Positions 1 through 9,755 of a stretch of DNA of 64,000 nt are shown here, piece after piece. The DNA lies in contig NC_031772.1 in NCBI RefSeq assembly GCF_001522545.3, forward strand, positions 1,806,603 to 1,870,602. The letters are read 5' to 3'. Source of the stretch: Parus major. Its lineage: Eukaryota > Chordata > Aves > Passeriformes > Paridae. The position numbers and the translations under genes were made by a program. Every line of letters begins with the position of its first letter. Position 1 is the first letter of the stretch. The notes below the pieces were generated by a model. It ran no database searches, was not told where the DNA came from, and was given only the letters and a program-made list of their open reading frames with translations.

Positions 1-329
1 AAGACAGACCTACAGTAAAGAGCAAGCACTTCATCACAGCAGTATTTGATCCTTACATTACAACAAGTTGACAGTGAAGTCACTTTTTTCTCCCTTAATA
101 ATAAATTATGTGATACTAAAACTTGGAAAAACGAGTAGTGCTGCTGTCATAGCAGGGAACTCTGGCTTCTCCTCAAAGAGCTGAAAATCAAGGTTGAATA
201 ATTTCCACAGGCATGGACCATAAACCATTGACTCAGTAGGCAAAGAATATGGGGTTAAACAATGTACAGCTGCTGTGTCACACAAAAGGTCCTTCTGTTC
301 TTTTCCCTATTCTTTCCTGTTTATAACAG

Positions 330-449
330 CATCCTTGAAAGATTATTTGTCCTTTGGGGAAGTAGGAAATGAAGCACCATGTGAACAGGCAGGAATTACA
401 CTGTATTTAATAATGAGGAATCCCATGGTATCATTTGACTTCAGTACAG
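330..449 (+). CDS. Internal coding exon of an unidentified gene entering from the left
   Basis: The exon follows a pyrimidine-rich acceptor (cttttccctattctttcctg, then tttataacag) and ends at a near-consensus donor, ACAG then GTGAGTCC. It is 120 nt long and open in one frame, taking two bases from the previous exon, encoding 39 residues and leaving one base. The peptide starts SLKDYLSFGEVGNEAPC and continues AGITLYLIMRNPMVSFDF. The second part alternates hydrophobic and polar residues as beta strands do. I do not recognise the family. The upstream exons lie outside the window. The two exons near 2.5-2.9 kb are the likely C-terminal end of the same gene. Both splice sites are strong and the frame is long for chance, so this is one of the better exon calls, but it rests on sequence signals only. 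Confidence 0.48.
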
Positions 450-2528
450 GTGAGTCCCTATTAAGGAGGAATTCAGGACAATTAGAGAAACTTGTCATAG
501 ATTATGGAGAATCTCCAATTTTCTGATAAAGGAGATATGCAAAAAAAAATGATAGTTTATCTTGGTATTAAAGAGTTAAACATGCTTTGGCTACCCCAGA
601 CACTCACATGAATTTTATAAAGATTTTTCACAAAACAATTCTTTTGAAATAGCAAATATTAACTGATGGGATTACTGCTTATCTTAGAAGTCATTCAGGT
701 ATTTTTCTGAATCACAGAAGACTATAAACTAACATTAATGGATTTAGGAAGCCTGTCCTATCCACCCAAGCTTTGTATGAAGTTCAAATAAGAATGCATA
801 TTAAAAATGCAAATTGCATTTCTGGTTTACAAGCAGAAAGCAAAACCTTCTGCTGCATTGGTTACATTTCTAGGTTGGGAACATCACCATGCTACAATAA
901 ACTGGAGGATGAAAAAATTCATTGCTGTGAATTTGTTAGTGTAAAATGTACCTCAGTGTGTACAAAATGAGACAGCAAAGCTGCTGCAGCTCCCTAAGAA
1001 GGGCAGAGCCAGCCTGAAGGATCACAGGAGGCTGAGTTTGTGTCAGCTCTGGAACGTGGCCATCTAATCTGGGGTTACCCTTTGAGTTCCAGCCTTTGTG
1101 CTCAAACCTTTTATTTCTCATTTACACACTAAAAGTGGCTGGCACAAAAATTAAAACATGCCAGTGCATACACCAGTGTATATTGTCAGCCTGATGTGCT
1201 GCTGCCTTCTTTCTTCTTTATGGAAATTCTTACCTGTTCTAATACAACTGGGACATACAACCACTTCAACTCTTAATAACTGTCAAGCTCTCGTCTACTC
1301 ATGTACTCACACAGTTACAAATGCAAACATCCAGCACAGCTCCCATTATGAAACCAAAGTATTTCAGAAGTTACTCCAATTTAATAGACAAAAATAATTC
1401 ACAGCAAGAGAAAGAACATGAAGAACCAAAATGCAGACAGGAAAGCAGAAAACTTTATACTGCATGAGAATTAACAGCTTGTATTCTGTTATTAGGAGCT
1501 AGAATCTAATGAATCTCATGTTGGCTTTGTATTTGTTCCTGACAAAGCTGCACTCATTAAAAAACACTAAACCACAGGCATCCTTAAAGGTCATTATAAC
1601 TACCATCATTAGCTCCTACCATATTAAGAAGGAGTAATGAAGTGCAGAACTACCATTTTTCCTGACCAAAGTACTTATTTTGCCTTGTTCCACCATCCCT
1701 GAGAGCCCAAACTGAATTTACACAGAGCCACTTGTGAACAGGAAACCAACTAATTGTGACAAGAAGGTGTCCATGGGGACATGAAAGTCTCAGGTTATTT
1801 CCTCCCATCTTCATGCCTACACATACAGCATGGTGCAGTTTGTTTATGTGACCCCAGCCAGGACAAAGTTGTTAATGTTTCACCAGCTAATCCCTGAACA
1901 AAGAATCAGGCTTGTGTCCCTCAAACCAACCTGCACCCACCAAGCCTGCAATTCTCTCAGCCTAAAATCACAGCTCCTGCTCTCCTGGCTGTAGAACAAC
2001 AGTCCTGCAGCACCAGGGGCTGGGATTCTACAGCACTATTCCCCAAATACTTGAAAATTATTATTTAAAAACTTGTAAACTGTGAGGTGGAAGCACTCAA
2101 AGTTCCACAATCCTCAAGCAAGTTCTTCTGTATTTATTCTCACTCAAAAGGACAAACTAAATATGTTAATGGGGTCCTGTAATAAAAAGTTCCTATTTCC
2201 ACTATAAGTAGGGCAGCAGTGTGTTAATATATATTTACACACACAAAAATCACTAAGCAGTACAAGGCAAAACTTTTTCCAATAACATTGTTTTTCATTA
2301 GTCACTTTTACAATTTCCACCTTCAAAACAAGTTTAAACTGTTATAAATAACAAATATTTTTAGTAGCACTATGCAAAGAACACTTGCAGGCAGCAGACA
2401 CATCAGACATTCACCATATTGATTATTTTCTCCAATGATTTTCTCTGAGGATCACTCAAAGGAAGGGAACCCAACAAGAAAGTTGCCTGCCCTGTTCTCA
2501 CTTTCCCAAGAGTTCTCTGTTTGTGCAG
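450..2528 (+). other. Intron of the left-hand gene; possible small exon at 1726-1766
   Basis: This stretch is AT-rich with no repeat family I recognise. A 41-nt segment at 1726-1766 could be an exon. It follows ...aatttacacag, takes two bases, is open for 13 codons (PLVNRKPTNCDKK) and ends in phase 0. That is exactly what is needed to join the exon at 330 to the one at 2529. Its donor (AAG then GTGTCC) is weak, so it is only a suggestion. The short ORFs elsewhere here look like chance frames. Confidence 0.25.
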
Positions 2529-2642
2529 GAGGAGCCTGTATCCATTAGAACTCCTCAGAACATTTCTGCCTTACACAACACACAAGGTGTGGTGACATTA
2601 CACTCTGCACAACACCTTCAGGCCAAATATTACCACACCCAG
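2529..2642 (+). CDS. Penultimate coding exon of the left-hand plus-strand gene
   Basis: The exon lies between a good acceptor (agttctctgtttgtgcag) and a consensus donor (CCCAG then GTAAGC). It is 114 nt and fully open in phase 0 to 0. The 38 residues begin EEPVSIRTPQNISALHNTQG and end HLQAKYYHTQ. They are polar, rich in Q, H, T and S, and probably a disordered tail. It joins in frame to the short exon at 2806. A minus-strand frame is also open across part of it (2403-2565). The plus-strand reading is preferred because it has strong splice sites on both sides. The family is not recognised. Confidence 0.48.
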
Positions 2643-2805
2643 GTAAGCTAAAAACCTTCAGGAGCTGTACCAAACCATAAAATTCCCATCTGTGCATTGT
2701 TCCAGAATTGAACTGTCAAGGTGTTTCTCCATTTCTATAAATCAGAAGAGCCCATGGTTTAGACACAATAATATTGTATGTTATAATATCATTTCACTGT
2801 CACAG

Positions 2806-2874
2806 CAGAGCCTTCTCAGATCTGTGAACACCACACCATGTCCAGCTCAAGAGCTATCACAAGAAGAGGGCTGA
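2806..2874 (+). CDS. Terminal coding exon of the left-hand plus-strand gene
   Basis: The acceptor is ...atttcactgtcacag followed by CAG AGC, a NAGNAG arrangement that could shift the junction by one codon without changing frame. The frame continues in phase 0 from the exon at 2529 and gives QSLLRSVNTTPCPAQELSQ, then EEG, then TGA at 2872-2874. A poly(A) signal AATAAA follows at 2978-2983, giving a 3' UTR of roughly 130 nt. The stop codon, the short UTR and the phase match support a terminal exon. The protein is not identified. Confidence 0.43.
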   Translation, partial: QSLLRSVNTTPCPAQELSQEEG

Positions 2875-2962
2875 AAAGCAGACACAATTTCATGGAAGTG
2901 GTGGATGAACTCCAGGCAAATTCATACAGTATAGGAGGAATTACAATGTGCCATAACTCCTG

Positions 2963-2968
2963 TTTATT
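2963..2968 (-). terminator. Poly(A) signal AATAAA on the minus strand
   Basis: TTTATT on the plus strand reads AATAAA on the minus strand. It lies about 430 bases beyond the proposed stop of the minus-strand gene at 3400-3402, and ten bases from the plus-strand signal at 2978. If both are used, the two transcripts overlap at their 3' ends. Confidence 0.33.
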
Positions 2969-2977
2969 AGTTCTACA

Positions 2978-2983
2978 AATAAA
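2978..2983 (+). terminator. Poly(A) signal AATAAA, plus-strand gene
   Basis: A canonical AATAAA lies about 104 bases after the proposed TGA stop at 2872-2874. It fits 3' end formation near 3000. Confidence 0.4.
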
Positions 2984-3399
2984 GCAGAGCAAATAGTAAA
3001 GGAGTGGTTCTGACAGGTTCTTGTTTGTCCCACTGCCACACCAAAGTTGTGCCAGGAGAGCACCATGGAGAGTGCCAAAGCCCATCCTGCTCCCTACAAG
3101 AGCCACTTCTTTGAGTGGCACCCCCTTCTCCCACACAATTAATTGTTACCAGCTGTAACATTGTGTTGCAGGCTGTGTTAGTGTTACCTCTGCACACAAC
3201 ATCCCACCTACACTTTCAAGTGGGAATCCTTGAGGTGCTCACTCCACCGCTACTGCAGCAAAAAAAACAAAACATTCCATGAACAAAATTTGAAGATCAG
3301 TTTGACACCAAACCAATATACAAATTTCAGACAAGTTAATTTTGCCTACCTGGAGCTTTATCAATTGTTACTACACAAATGCTAAAGGTTTTTCAATTG

Positions 3400-3434
3400 T
3401 TAATCTCTCAAAATTATCTGCTCTATCATCACAG
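3400..3434 (-). CDS. Candidate terminal exon of the small minus-strand gene
   Basis: On the minus strand a very T-rich acceptor (about 11 consecutive T, then cttaaaattag) opens a 35-nt segment. It takes one base from the previous exon and reads SVMIEQIILRD followed by TAA. The phase matches the exon at 3548-3670. A second frame from the same acceptor is also open to a stop (CDDRADNFERLTIEKPLAFV), so the frame choice depends on the upstream exon. The 3' UTR would run to the minus-strand AATAAA at 2963-2968. Confidence 0.3.
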
Positions 3435-3547
3435 CTAATTTTAAGAAAAAAAAAAACACCCTTATTTTCTCCTAAACAAAGTTACTGCATTATTTAAAAA
3501 AAATACTGAATGTAAGGAATGATGATATACAACTTGCAAACAACTAC

Positions 3548-3670
3548 ATAGAACCATTTGTTTTAGTAATTTCCTAACTTCTTGCGCATTCAGGTTGAAC
3601 AAGTAAACAGATGAAGAACAAACTGAAATCGACAGCTGCTCCAGCAGCAACCGACATTGCTCGTTGTACT
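3548..3670 (-). CDS. Candidate coding exon of the small minus-strand gene
   Basis: On the minus strand the acceptor ...ttctgattcttttcatcc to caaattcag precedes a 123-nt segment open in phase 1 to 1. It encodes YNEQCRLLLEQLSISVC, then SSSVYLFNLNAQEVRKLLKQ, then MVL. It holds four CG dinucleotides in CpG-poor surroundings. Its leucine spacing (RLLLEQLS, VRKLLKQM) suggests amphipathic helices. The donor (CTAT then GTAGTT) is mediocre, and this is the weakest point. The family is not recognised. The upstream partner at 6258-6294 would supply a G to complete a Glu codon. Confidence 0.33.
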
Positions 3671-6257
3671 CTGAATTTGGACAAGGATGAAAAGAATCAG
3701 AAGGATGTTATTACCCATTACTGCTTTATTGTTTACTTCTAGAGAACTGCAAGTGATGCAGAAGATATCAAGTTATTTTGTGACCCACTCCAAGCTGTTA
3801 GGCAGATCTTTTCCTTCTGCTGGGTGACCAGCAATCAGTGTCACTGGGATTACAGGCTGCTTGGACACCAGAATCAAAACCTGAGCACCTGGGTATTGAG
3901 CACCGTGCTGCCTCAAGTCTCAGAAAGCACCACTTCCACTTGCTGTGCACAGTTCTCACAGCTGCCTTTCCCTCGGCCTGGGTGGGATCTGCTTTGTTTG
4001 CAAAGCTTCCTGTCGTGTACAGAAGTGCTCTACGGTTTTGTCTTACCAGGACTAGCTCAGGAAGTTTAATTACCACAGATAGGCTTATCACTGTCTCTAT
4101 CACCTCACTCACAGTGTCAATAGCAATTCCCATTAAAAGCCAAAGCATTTACCTAAACATCAGCACCAAGCATGCCCTACCCTCCCATGTCAGCAGCAGT
4201 GCCTGACCAGAATAATTCTAATTATTAATCTAATAATTAAATCTAATTATTAATTCAGAAACTTCATAAGACATTACTTTTACTCTTCAGCAATGGTTGC
4301 AGCACCCTAGATAACTTCACTTGCTGGAATATCCTGACTTGGATCTAATAAGACCAAGACTCTTTTAGAACACAAGCATTTTGGGGCACTTTTTGCTCAA
4401 GCATACACTTGAAACAAGAACTCTCTGCAGGCAGGCACAGATTTCACTCAGAGACACTATGATTTCAAATGTAAGACATTTGAGCTGATTGCCAAAAATC
4501 TCTGCTCAACCTGACTCACAGCTCATGTATGCAGTACACAGATATCTAAAGAAGTCAGGCAAGAAGCACACAGCTTTTTTTGGTTTTTTGGTGGGTCCTT
4601 CAGCACACAGTCTGCCCAACAGAGACTGATAAGCACAACTGAAATCACTCCATTCCTGCACTGATATGGGTGGTGCAACACAGCTGGGAAACCTCCCAAG
4701 CACACTCAGCTTACTTCTGTTTTAAAGGAACTTCATAAAAGCTTTTATCCCACTGTTTGATGCCAGGTTATGGCACATTAGTCAGAATGTTGAGTTCCTA
4801 GCTTTTGATTCATCTCAAAGCTCATGAGATTTAAAAGACTTCAGTGTAAAGCACAAACAATTTCTGCTTTCAAAACAAAATGTGAGATGCTCCTTGGGTG
4901 AATCACCAAATCCACTTGCTCTCCAATTAAAGGAGATCTCTCTTCCCTCTAACAATTTGTTTTGAAAGTTATACAACATCTTCCTCCTAATCTGATTTTA
5001 AAGGCCACATCACACTCAGAATAGAGCCCCTCTCAGAAATGTGGTTTGCAATAAGTGGAGAATCCTGCACTGAACAGGTCCCAGCCAGAGCTGGAGTGGT
5101 ACAGCAGTGTGTGTTAGCATGGCACTGCCCACCAGGCTCTCCTGCTAACCCTGAACTGACAGGAGCTATTAACCTGAATTAAAAACACCACCAAAAAACA
5201 CTGGCCACGGTCATTTCTAGTGCTCTAACACCCCCAGAGCACCCCAAATCCTGTTCAGCACCTCTTGTCACATGCTGACTCAGAACCACAGGTGCTTGAA
5301 AGGATCTCATCCTTTTCTCAGTGCAGTTCAAACTTCTGCCCAAAAAGCAGGGTCACCCACCAAATTCTGCATGCTAAAAACTCTGTCCAGGCTTAGCACT
5401 TGGAAACCTCCAGGAACAGTGATTTCAGTGTCTCTGACCAGCAAACACAGCCTTTAAATTATCTTCCCTTTATGGTCTCATCTCCAGTGACCTCTCCTGC
5501 TCTTTTATGACCTCTGTCTCCCCTTTTTCTGCCATGAACTTCTGTAAAGTCTGACTTCAACTCCTCAGCCAAAGAGATGCTGAACCTGCCATGCCCTTGG
5601 TAATCCACACCAGCTCTGGCAAACCAGAGCTGACATTCTCAAGCACTTCCCATTTCCTAGGTCCCTGACAGAATTATCTATTCCCCATGTGACTGAAGCA
5701 TGGAGGAGACCAAAGAACATCTGAGTTAAGCATTAACCAGCAGAGGAATCCCAGCAATCTCCCTGACAACCTTAATTTAGTCTGTTTGGCCTAGCAGAAC
5801 AGGCATGCTTTAAAACAAGCAAAACAAGCGTGTTGCCAAACCCGAGGAACTGCTCTCTGCCACCTCCTGCCAGCCTATTCTCAGGGCTGATGTGAGATCA
5901 GATGATTGTTTGCCAAAACAATTCAGATTTTTTCTGCCCATTTCACTGTAAACAAAAATGATGACAGAAATACCAGGCACTTATTCCAACCTCTTGTCCT
6001 TAAGCCATCAAAAAAATGAGGGGAAAAAAACCCTTAAAACACCAACCCAGAGCTCCCTCAGCATCAGTTATGAGTCCAGGTGCTCATAACACTGACTTCA
6101 GTAAAATACTCCAGTTTACACACTACTGCTATAAAAACAGGAACTAAATTCTCATTATGAGGTTCTGTCACATTCAACAAATTGTATGAAACCTGAACAC
6201 CTCCCTCAATTACCTAAAGCAGAAAATAAATGAGTTAGTAGTTCTGATACAGCTCAC
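3671..6257. other. Intron or intergenic stretch between candidate minus-strand exons
   Basis: AT-rich sequence. The segment 4205-4256 is an AT-rich patch made of repeated taatta and aattatta words. Several short segments flanked by minus-strand splice-like signals are open (for example around 4154-4202, 4519-4545 and 4714-4751), but they are under 50 nt and their phases do not connect, so they are not called. No repeat family was recognised. Confidence 0.35.
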
Positions 6258-6294
6258 CTTTCATTACTTGTGTGTGTACAAAGTCATCAATTGC
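6258..6294 (-). CDS. Candidate small coding exon of the minus-strand gene
   Basis: This 37-nt segment lies between a minus-strand acceptor (tttaaagtatttctctgtaag, an AAG-type site) and a strong donor, AAAG then GTGAGC. It is open in phase 0 to 1 and reads AIDDFVHTQVMK. It can join in frame to the first exon (ends in phase 0 after KPKL) and to the exon at 3548-3670 (needs one base). The combined protein would be about 103 residues, with a basic N-terminus and a helical C-terminal half. An exon this short is easy to find by chance, so confidence is limited. Confidence 0.28.
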
Positions 6295-8638
6295 CTTACA
6301 GAGAAATACTTTAAAGCATTGCTTTCCTTCCCAGCACAGATTCTCTCCCATCAGCCCAGTCCTACTTCCTGACAGTCAGGAAAAAGTGCCACTGATCAGG
6401 CTGCAGCCCCTAAAACCCCACAAACAACCCACTGGACTTGGCAGGCCAAGCACCACAGCACACCTTTCAAATGAAGAGAGCAGGGAAATCAAAACCTCCC
6501 ACCTTTCTATTCTAGTTTCCCTTCCCTCAGGATAATGACTTCAGTACCTAGCCCTCTGTCACCTAGAGCCATTTTTATCATATAAAAATCATTCCCCTGG
6601 ACTTCTTCCCAAGGATTTGCCTAATTTCAGCTCCTGTGCCAGGAACCAAAAATACTTTCTCCTCTCTGTGTAGCTGCACAGCCTCTCCCACCAAGCCCTT
6701 GCTCAGCACTCCCCTGGATGTGTGAAATAAGTTCTGGGAAGAGGCACACTCCTGTCAGCACACTCAGAGCTCCCTGAATCCCACCTAGCACATGACAGAG
6801 CACAGCTTGATTCATCTCTCTAACTCCACTGAAACTTGATGAATCGTAAGTTACAAAAATGACCTAAGAAAATCTCCACACCCAACCGTGAGGAACTTTG
6901 TAAAGGAACTCGGGGACATGCACAAACAGCGTGGCTTCTTTGCCACAAGTCCCAAAACACCTTTCTCTTACTTGCACAAGGCAGAGAACAGGGATGAGGT
7001 GCAAAAGTGCTCTCCCAGTGCCTGGAGACATTGCCAGCCTCAGCAGAACAACTCCTCATTCAAAATTAAAGCAGAAGAATTTTGTAGGATTACTTTTCTG
7101 TATAATGGATGAGGCCTTTCCTTGATTACAGGCTTGTTCTTCCCTTACAACCCACGGCAATTGCTGATAAATCTGCCTGTCCAGTCACCCCAACTCAATT
7201 TAAAGCACACCCGACTCCCACTCCTTTTTCTCCCTCAAAAGTAAATCTCTGTTCATGTCAGGTTGATGAAGTATTTGTGTACATCATGTCCAAAGTGAAA
7301 AAACACACCTTCCTGTTCAACCCCCTCACTCAATTATACCATCAAAGGCCAGTCACTTATCCCAGGGCAAAACTGTCTTTCAGAATGCTCTGATTTGAGC
7401 AACATATCCCTGCTCTGATCCATGGTGCTGCTGGACTGTAATCATCCACCCCCTCAAGAAACAAAAGCATATTACTGTGAATGAAGTCAAATAATAACAT
7501 CATGTTCTTTTTTTCCACTAAAGGGAACAATGAAAGTTTATTCTAGGGATTCTAGAATAACAATAGGCCATGCAATAGAAATAGTCATCCTGTTCAATCC
7601 AATTTTGAGCTCATTTCACTTTGATTTTTCAGGCTGTGAGTTTCTATCAGAACAGAGTTCTCTGCTACTAGAGCAAAATTAAAATTTATTTCCACAGCTT
7701 CCAATAGAAGCACTTCCCTGGGTGATTTTCAAATCAGTTCCCTGCAGGAATCCTCAGGCAGCCTTCTTAGCTACTTCAGCAGGAAGCTGTAAAAGTAATA
7801 TAAACATACCCAACGGTGTTGTTTATACAAAGTTCATCCTACACAAGGAAACAAGAATTTGTTTCCAATAACACCATGAAACAAAACAAGACACCATATT
7901 TGATAGTCTTTTGCCAAAATATACACGGTCACTCTTCATACAGGTGCACTTTAAGTCATTTGGGCTCCTGACTGTCATCCTCTGAAACAATTACAATTTT
8001 CAGTAACTTTCTATGCCTCAGTGCTATATATTTACCAACTTTCCCATACTCTAACTTCATCTTCAGTGACAAAAAACAAACAAACCAAGAAACCCCCAAA
8101 CAAACAACAAAAACCCAAACTGCAGTTGCCAGGTGGAGTACCTGTAAGCTCTAAACTTCAATACTAACTTTGTTTCACCAGCATCTGGGAAAACCCTGGC
8201 AACAGGTTAAATAAAGTTTGTAACTAGTACTCTCTCCAAGGAGAAGACTCAGGAGTTTTAAATGTCTGCTACACTGTTGCTCTTGGAAATACACCCAAGG
8301 ACTGAGCTAAATGGGGTCGATTTCAATGCGTGAAAGTGACAAATGGAAACAATCGAAGGTGAACACTGGCACATGGTTTTGCTTCTGCAATATTTATCAG
8401 TAGTGGTGCAACCCAGTGATGCTGCCTTGAACTCCACCTGTATTTCGACTTATCAGGTTTGTCAGCAAAAGAAATCAAAGAGCACAGCTACAATACACAA
8501 ACTGCAGTCCTAAAGGGGAGTTACGTGCAAAAACAAAACAAACAAAAAAAACCACCCAGGTATTTTTTAAATTCTTTTCCCTTTAAGGGAGCCGTTCCAT
8601 TGGTAAGCAGGTGTTTCGCATCATGGTCAGCAGCGTTC
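6295..8638. other. Proposed first intron of the minus-strand gene
   Basis: AT-rich sequence without a recognised repeat. It contains a possible alternative terminal exon on the minus strand at 7956-8060, listed separately. Other short open segments next to GTAAGA-like or GTGGGA-like minus-strand donors (near 6785, 6972 and 7157) have poor acceptors and are not called. Confidence 0.35.
7956..8060 (-). CDS. Possible alternative terminal exon of the minus-strand gene
   Basis: About 50 bases of T- and G-rich sequence (8063-8115 read on the minus strand) precede gtcactgaag, after which a frame stays open for 34 codons to TGA at 7956-7958. It begins MKLEYGKVGKYIALRHRKLL and ends IVSEDDSQEPK. The phase (0) would accept the first exon directly and give a 73-residue protein. 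Minus-strand AATAAA lies downstream near 7684. The acceptor is of the less common AAG type. This exon and the chain through 6258-6294 are competing or alternative 3' ends. Confidence 0.22.
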   Translation of the reverse strand: MKLEYGKVGKYIALRHRKLLKIVIVSEDDSQEPK

Positions 8639-8708
8639 TGGATTGTTCACACAGAGCGAGCCGCACCCCGCGCTCTGTCACCGCGGTGGGGCCGGGGCTG
8701 CGGAGCAG

Positions 8709-8775
8709 CGCTGTCCCCATCCCTGTCCCTGTCCTCATCCCTGTCCCCATCCCCATCCCTGTCCCCGTCCCTGGC
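8709..8775 (+). repeat. C-rich short tandem repeat (cctgtc/ccatcc words)
   Basis: Imperfect six-base words (ccctgt, ccccat, ccctca) are repeated about eleven times at the edge of the CpG island. The run is free of stops in several frames, which explains the long spurious ORFs that cross the island. Confidence 0.75.
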
Positions 8776-9043
8776 CGAGCGTGGCAATTCCCACGGCCCG
8801 TGCTCCAGCGCCCACCCCCGCGGGCAGCGGCCCCGCGGCCCGGCCCTTCTGAGCGCTGCCTCTGCGAGGAGCCCCCCGAAACGCCCCCGGAACCCCGGCG
8901 GCTTTCAACGCCTTTAATCCCCGGAAAGGCTCCCCCGCCCCTGGCCGCGCATTCCCCGCTGGAAGCGCCGCATCCGCGCCCCCTCCTGCCGCTCCTCGTC
9001 CCCGAGCCCGGGCCGTTCCCCGCCCGCCCGGCAGCGCGCTCAC

Positions 9044-9160
9044 CAGCTTGGGCTTGTTCCGGCTCTCCTCTTCCGCGGCGCGCCCGCCGCGCTTCGCGTT
9101 CATCCTGCCGGAGCCCAGCGCCTCCTCACCGCCCGCGCCCGGAGCCGCGTGTCCGTCCAT
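9044..9160 (-). CDS. First coding exon of the minus-strand gene in the CpG island
   Basis: On the minus strand an ATG at 9158-9160 opens 39 codons. They begin MDGHAAPGAGGEEALGSGRM and end EEESRNKPKL, and run straight into a strong donor, AAGCTG then GTGAGCGC. A second in-frame Met at codon 20 (MNAKRGGRAAEE) could be the real start. The peptide is Gly- and Ala-rich and then basic and acidic, typical of a disordered N-terminus. Its place inside a CpG island next to NRF1 sites supports a first exon. No family is recognised. The downstream exons are less certain than this one. Confidence 0.5.
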
Positions 9161-9281
9161 GGCTCCGCGGGGCTGCCGCTGTTCCGTGCTGTGCCGAGCC
9201 GAGCGCTCACGGCCGCACCGGCCCCATGGGCCCCCCGCGCCCGCTCCGCCCGGGGCGGCTCCGCTGCTGCCCCGGCCCCGC

Positions 9282-9293
9282 CGCGCACGCGCA
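9282..9293. promoter_or_regulatory. NRF1-type site CGCGCACGCGCA
   Basis: This matches the NRF1 consensus YGCGCAYGCGCR at every position. Two neighbouring CGCGCCTGCGC[AG] sequences at 9311-9322 and 9321-9332 miss by one base each. NRF1 clusters are common at CpG-island promoters, often bidirectional ones. Confidence 0.6.
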
Positions 9294-9335
9294 CGGCCCG
9301 CCCGAGCCGCCGCGCCTGCGCGCGCCTGCGCAGAG

Positions 9336-9343
9336 CATGGCGG
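9336..9343 (+). promoter_or_regulatory. YY1-type site CATGGCGG
   Basis: The YY1 core ATGGCGG reads in the plus direction. At promoters this orientation usually lies just downstream of the start site in the direction of transcription, so it suggests plus-strand transcription from about 9310-9340. The ATG in it opens only MAEL before a stop, so it is probably 5' UTR and not the start codon. Confidence 0.45.
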
Positions 9344-9551
9344 AGCTCTGAGGGGAGCCCGGAACGCCCCCGGCCGCCCTGCCGGGATTTATGGCTCCGG
9401 GAGCGAGTTCTTCCCAGCCCTGCCATGGGCGGCGTCACCTTCCGCCGGCCCAGGTGTCCGCACGCCCCGTCTCACCTGGCCTTGGGCGTGCCCAGGGATG
9501 GGGCGGCCGCAGCTGTTCGCAATCTGTGCTGAGGCCTCCCCGTGCTCACAG

Positions 9552-9755
9552 GGGATAATATCCTAATATCGTAATATCTCATCTAAACCTCCGCTCTTTC
9601 AGCGTGAACCCATTCCCCTGTGTCCTGTCACCGCGTGCTTTTGTAAATAGTCCTGCCCGGTCTTTGGTGAAAGTTGCCGGCAGGTTCTGGAAGGTCCCTT
9701 GGGCCCCCCAAAGCTGTCTCTATCTTCTCCAGGATGAGCAATACCCGAAACATCC
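9552..9755 (-). mobile_element. CR1 LINE fragment, minus orientation
   Basis: The plus strand reads as the complement of a CR1 3' region: ctaatatc...tctcatctaaacctc, then the stretch ending cctgtgtcctgtcacc, cttttgtaaatagtcctgcc, and tctatcttctccaggatgag. These are diagnostic avian CR1 words in the expected order. It is 5'-truncated, as most CR1 copies are, and inserted right beside the CpG island. Confidence 0.75.

Larger units (their letters stand above)
8640..9500. promoter_or_regulatory. CpG island, probable bidirectional promoter
   Basis: GC content and CG density rise sharply here against AT-rich flanks, and the island has a C-rich hexamer-like repeat at its left edge. It contains a perfect NRF1-type site (9282-9293), two near-NRF1 sites (9311-9322, 9321-9332), a GC box near 9252-9259 and a YY1-type ATGGCGG (9337-9343). 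A minus-strand initiator ATG with a good donor lies on its left side. A phase-consistent chain of plus-strand exons lies to the right. Together these fit a head-to-head promoter without TATA boxes, as is usual for housekeeping or germline gene pairs. Confidence 0.7.

Noticed and set aside
3798..4148. 116-codon minus-strand ORF and an overlapping 122-codon plus-strand ORF
   Set aside because: Both strands are open over the same sequence, with no promoter, no good splice pair and no recognisable domain.
4154..4751. Three short minus-strand exon-like segments (4154-4202, 4519-4545, 4714-4751)
   Set aside because: Each is open by chance length (under 50 nt) and their phases do not connect with each other or with the called exons.
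8459..9566. Several long ORFs (up to 246 codons) on both strands across the CpG island
   Set aside because: High GC and a stop-free C-rich repeat keep all frames open. Only the minus-strand frame that ends at a good donor was kept.
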